Both the position numbers and the translations under genes were made by a program. A DNA stretch of 9,263 nucleotides from an uncultured Porphyromonadaceae bacterium (GTDB lineage: Bacteria > Bacteroidota > Bacteroidia > Bacteroidales > Muribaculaceae). The stretch is taken from positions 1-9,263 of the forward strand of contig CABRZA010000095.1 in the NCBI GenBank assembly GCA_902475285.1, in the 5' to 3' direction. Below are positions 7,247-9,263 of the stretch, piece by piece (position 1 is the stretch's first letter; each line of letters begins with the position of its first letter). The notes beneath the pieces were generated by a model. It did not search any database and had not been told where the DNA came from. It was given only the letters and a program-made list of their open reading frames with translations.

Positions 7247-7480
7247 TTAAAGAAAAACTTCAAGATCGTTCACGGCAATAATGCACACGTCGTGGATTGA
7301 GCGCTTCTGCCCGTTGCGGAGCAGCTTGATGGTCCGCATGCCGGTATAGAAGTCGTAGCGCAGCGACACCACGTTTTCAGCCTCCATCAGCTGCCCGTTT
7401 CTCTTTACGTATACCAGCGACACGGGCTGGCCGGCGTCGAGCATTTTTCGCGCCTGCGAAATGTGTATCGCGCTACTCAT
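7247..7480 (-). CDS. Small conserved phage protein upstream of portal
   Basis: A 77-residue protein (MSSAIHISQARKMLDAGQPV...). The ATG lies inside the end of the preceding gene (8-base overlap) and its stop is 11 bases before the portal ATG, so it is embedded in the operon. It has an N-terminal helix (ISQARKMLDAGQ), then four or so short strands: VSLVYVKRNGQLMEAENVVSLRYDFY, MRTIKLLRNGQKRSIHDVCIIAVNDLEVFL. That is a small beta-rich fold with a helix cap. I have seen similar small proteins in Bacteroidales prophages, but the function is not known to me. No membrane segment or metal-binding motif. Confidence 0.65.
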   Translation of the reverse strand: MSSAIHISQARKMLDAGQPVSLVYVKRNGQLMEAENVVSLRYDFYTGMRTIKLLRNGQKRSIHDVCIIAVNDLEVFL

Positions 7481-8558
7481 ATTCAGGGGTGAATGTGTCG
7501 TTGAATATACCGCGGCTCGAAGGTTGGATGCCGTCGACAGGAGAGTCGAACACTCTCGGCCGCCTCGATGCGAAACGCCAGGTGAACTTCACCGTCGAGA
7601 GCTCTTCGTCGGCCGACGACGGTTCGCAAGTGTGGTCGGTGACAAGCACGTCGTACTCGTCTCCGTCGAGCCACAGTTTGACGTCGTGCGATGCGAGCAG
7701 CTGCTCGTAGACATGTACTTCGTCGACGGTCAGCGGCTCCGAGTTAACGGTGAACGTGCGCTCCACGCGGCGGTCGTAGCTCTCGGCGCGGCCGTTGCAG
7801 TCGGCGAGCTCGCGCTTGACGTCGGTCTTGGCCGACACAACGCCGGCCACCGTCACGAACTCCTCGACGTTGAAGATGTTGCGGAAAGAAAAAGTGAGGC
7901 CGGGCGCTGCCCGAACGATGTAACACATCTTCTGCAGCGGCCCGTACTCAATGGAGAAATAGAGCACGTCGGCGAGGCGCACGTCGTGGTTCTCGTCGGG
8001 TTCGCTTGTTACGGTTCGTATGATGCTCCCGACGTTGAAATAAGTTGCCACCGAGGCCGGGCTGCGCTGCACCACGTAGGTGGAGACGGCCAGCGCGCCG
8101 TCGGCCGCGCTGTGCCCCACGGCCTTGATGTAGAACGACGGCGCCGTGTTGCGGAAGAGCGACGCCATCGCTACCGTAGAATCCGGCTGCACGCGCTGTA
8201 CCGTCGAGGCGAGGAAGAGAGCGTTCTGCGGGTCGAAGCCGTCGGGCATGTCGTACTCGCAGTATAGGCAGCGCACCGTGGCGGTGACGCCGTCGACGGT
8301 TATGGCGACGGTACCCGTCACCATGTCGTGGCCGCGGAAGTACTGCTCGATGAGCGTGCCCACGTCGGACACCTCGACGATGCCGCCGAAAGCGTACAGC
8401 GAGGTTGAGAAGAAGGGGTCGGGAGAGCCTTCCTCCCCGGCCTGGCAGGCGATTTCGACCTCGACGCGCGGCTTGGCGGTCGACACCTTGACGCTGCCGA
8501 TGGCCGAAGTGAGGACGTACTGTCCGTCGGGGAAAGAGGTTAAGAAGCTTGTAGCCAT
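7473..8558 (-). CDS. Probable phage tail/baseplate-type structural protein
   Basis: A 361-residue, strongly beta-predicted protein starting MATSFLTSFPDGQYVLTSAIGSVKVST. The ATG at 8558 lies four bases after a TAACTTTG promoter element, so the mRNA may be almost leaderless. Features: N-terminal beta stretch with PRVEVEIACQAG (about 30-42); middle SFRNIFNVEEFVTVAG (about 230-245); DVKRELADCNGRAESYDRRVERTFTV; and C-terminal YDVLVTDHTCEPSSADEELSTVKFTWRF, ending in a low-complexity tail. The 'FRN.FN' and 'TVKFTWRF' segments fit a family I have seen in Bacteroidales prophage tail modules, but I cannot name a domain. No signal peptide. It overlaps the 77-aa gene by eight bases. Role (tail tip, hub or baseplate) is inference. 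Confidence 0.6.
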   Translation of the reverse strand: MATSFLTSFPDGQYVLTSAIGSVKVSTAKPRVEVEIACQAGEEGSPDPFFSTSLYAFGGIVEVSDVGTLIEQYFRGHDMVTGTVAITVDGVTATVRCLYCEYDMPDGFDPQNALFLASTVQRVQPDSTVAMASLFRNTAPSFYIKAVGHSAADGALAVSTYVVQRSPASVATYFNVGSIIRTVTSEPDENHDVRLADVLYFSIEYGPLQKMCYIVRAAPGLTFSFRNIFNVEEFVTVAGVVSAKTDVKRELADCNGRAESYDRRVERTFTVNSEPLTVDEVHVYEQLLASHDVKLWLDGDEYDVLVTDHTCEPSSADEELSTVKFTWRFASRRPRVFDSPVDGIQPSSRGIFNDTFTPEYE

Positions 8559-8562
8559 GCCG

Positions 8563-8594
8563 CAAAGTTAGCGCATAGACGCGTGGCCGTAAAA
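8563..8594 (-). promoter_or_regulatory. Candidate Bacteroides-type promoter for the structural operon, near-leaderless
   Basis: Minus-strand TAACTTTG (8570 to 8563) matches the Bacteroides -7 element TAnnTTTG exactly. A T-run (8594-8591) lies 20 bases upstream as a poor -33 match. Only four bases (CGGC) separate the -7 element from the ATG at 8558, so transcription should start at or within a few bases of the start codon. Confidence 0.5.
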
Positions 8595-8602
8595 GACAAA
8601 CG

Positions 8603-8625
8603 GGGCGCGCCGTCGCGGCGTGCCC
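8603..8625 (-). terminator. GC-rich hairpin, possible terminator of the upstream small gene
   Basis: A 10-bp stem (GGGCGCGCCG at 8603-8612 with CGGCGTGCCC at 8616-8625, one G-T pair) closes a 3-base loop. Read on the minus strand it is followed by a T-rich but broken run (GTTTGTCTTTT). It lies between the 129-aa gene and the 8558 promoter candidate, the right place to separate two transcripts. On the plus strand no T-run follows. Confidence 0.4.
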
Positions 8626-8679
8626 TGCTTGCCTATGTAAAAAAAATGTATCGAGTTATCGGTTCGGTGTGTGGGAGTG

Positions 8680-9069
8680 TCAGCTGAATGTTATGTCGGC
8701 GTGACGGTTGTCGCCGAAGGCGATGCGGAGCGTAGTTTCGCCCTGCTCTTCGGCCAGGCGGCAGAGGCGCCACATCAAGCGGCGCAGCTGATTCTTCGAC
8801 GGCGTCTGCTCGAGGTGGAGGCGGTATTCGTCTTCGAGGGCTTCGAGCTGCTGCATGTAGCACCGGCGGTTGCACTCGTGGGAATTGCGCATCACCTCGT
8901 AGAGGCGGTGCTTCTCGGCGCGGAGCACGTCGCGAGCTTCGGGAGAGTTCACCATGCCGATGGCGGTGTTGAGGCGGCCGATGGTGCGCTCGCAGTCCTT
9001 GGAGATTTGATCGCGCTCGGCGGCGAACTGGCGGCGCAGAGCGCTGATTCGTTTTTCAAAGTCGTTCAT
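8680..9069 (-). CDS. Small charged coiled-coil protein, unknown function
   Basis: A 129-residue protein (MNDFEKRISALRRQFAAERDQ...). It is rich in Arg and Glu, with heptad-like spacing across residues about 3-40 and 48-105, so almost wholly helical. It holds HECNRRC near residue 64-70, but four Cys in all and no repeat of the pair, so a zinc site is not convincing. The last 20 residues (LRIAFGDNRHADITFS) look like two strands. The ATG at 9069 lies one base from a 17-bp inverted repeat. It is separated from the operon by about 120 bases with a hairpin and a promoter candidate, so it may be a different transcript. Possible roles: scaffold, tape-measure accessory or regulator; nothing in the sequence decides between them. 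Confidence 0.65.
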   Translation of the reverse strand: MNDFEKRISALRRQFAAERDQISKDCERTIGRLNTAIGMVNSPEARDVLRAEKHRLYEVMRNSHECNRRCYMQQLEALEDEYRLHLEQTPSKNQLRRLMWRLCRLAEEQGETTLRIAFGDNRHADITFS

Positions 9070-9070
9070 A

Positions 9071-9139
9071 GTTCGTAAGATTTGGCGTTATAGACAGAAA
9101 AACGGCTGTCATTTCCGTTGATCGCCAAATCTTACGAAC
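9071..9139. repeat. Perfect 17-bp inverted repeat with 35-base spacer
   Basis: GTTCGTAAGATTTGGCG at 9071-9087 is exactly complementary to CGCCAAATCTTACGAAC at 9123-9139. Neither side extends further. In the minus-strand transcript the stem would end one base before the ATG at 9069. The spacer can itself form GACAG/CTGTC (9093-9097 with 9106-9110) or AACGG/CCGTT (9101-9105 with 9115-9119). Confidence 0.9.
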
Positions 9140-9184
9140 GTTCTACCCCGTAGAGCAAAAAGTTGTAACGGAAACAACAGCCGT
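9102..9184. repeat. Second, interleaved imperfect inverted repeat (16 of 18 bases)
   Basis: ACGGCTGTCATTTCCGTT at 9102-9119 pairs with AACGGAAACAACAGCCGT at 9167-9184, with two adjacent mismatches in the middle. The left arm lies inside the spacer of the 17-bp repeat, and the right arm lies beyond it, so the two repeats are interlocked and cannot both form simple hairpins at once. Confidence 0.85.
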
Positions 9185-9263
9185 AGCTGTTTATGTATGG
9201 GCATAAAAAATGCCCGATAAGATGTCGAGCCGATAACCGAGGCCCAACGGAGTCGAATGCACG
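9140..9263. other. Right-edge segment without a supported gene, rich in small hairpins
   Basis: Beyond the repeats I see further stems: TTCTAC/GTAGAG (9141-9146 with 9150-9155, outer pair G-T), GTTGT/ACAAC (9162-9166 with 9174-9178), and GGGCAT/ATGCCC around an A5 loop (9199-9204 with 9210-9215). CCGATAA occurs twice (9214-9220, 9230-9236). No clear coding region, tRNA or rRNA can be read, and the window ends here. Confidence 0.5.

Noticed and set aside
7236..7250. Internal promoter before the portal gene (TAACTGTTTTG)
   Set aside because: Spacing between TA and TTTG is too long for TAnnTTTG, and the sequence includes the stop codon of the 77-aa gene in a packed operon.
9132..9263. Minus-strand frames open from the right edge (stops at 9132 and 9191)
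   Set aside because: Too short (43 and 24 codons) and without motif; they could be gene ends but cannot be supported.
9193..9263. Plus-strand ATG with 23 codons open to the right edge
   Set aside because: No promoter match or recognisable protein start; it overlaps the A-loop hairpin, so chance is likely.

Overview
This window looks like part of a prophage or temperate-phage structural region from a member of the Bacteroidota, most likely order Bacteroidales. The evidence is a portal-type protein and several head-tail connector-type proteins of the kind found in Bacteroidales phages, starts without Shine-Dalgarno sequences, two matches to the Bacteroides -7 promoter element TAnnTTTG just upstream of starts, and a BspA/DUF285-type leucine-rich-repeat protein. 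All ten genes I support lie on the minus strand, so the biological order runs right to left. Long plus-strand ORFs are shadows of these genes. No integrase, terminase, major capsid, tape-measure or lysis gene is visible, so both ends of the module lie outside.

Right edge to about 8560. The segment 9070-9263 has no gene I can support but is dense in inverted repeats. They include a perfect 17-bp pair that ends one base from the ATG of a small coiled-coil protein (8680-9069). A gap of about 120 bases follows, with a GC-rich hairpin and a promoter candidate that would give an almost leaderless mRNA.

8558 to 3358. This is a tightly packed operon: a 361-aa probable tail/baseplate-type structural protein, a 77-aa protein, a portal-type protein (448 aa), a DUF6712-like probable connector (273 aa), an unrecognised 262-aa protein, a probable neck/terminator-type 168-aa protein and an HK97 gp10-like 147-aa protein. 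Junctions are overlaps of 1, 4, 4, 8 and 22 bases plus one gap of 11 bases, so translational coupling and one transcript are likely. The set fits the vertex, neck and tail-joining part of a virion.

3302 to 1. A second promoter candidate stands before a 541-aa tail-fibre-like protein: an N-terminal coiled coil, an Ala-rich rod, two tandem copies of a module of about 90 residues, and a C-terminal domain. One base after its stop starts a long BspA-like LRR protein with a nearly exact 24-residue period, cut by the left edge. I infer that these two form the host-recognition end of the particle, the LRR protein being a candidate receptor-binding or adhesion subunit. Base composition drops sharply here: hand counts give 25/60 and 26/60 G+C on two lines of this part against 45/60 on a line of the connector operon. 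That fits a host-range module exchanged separately from the rest.
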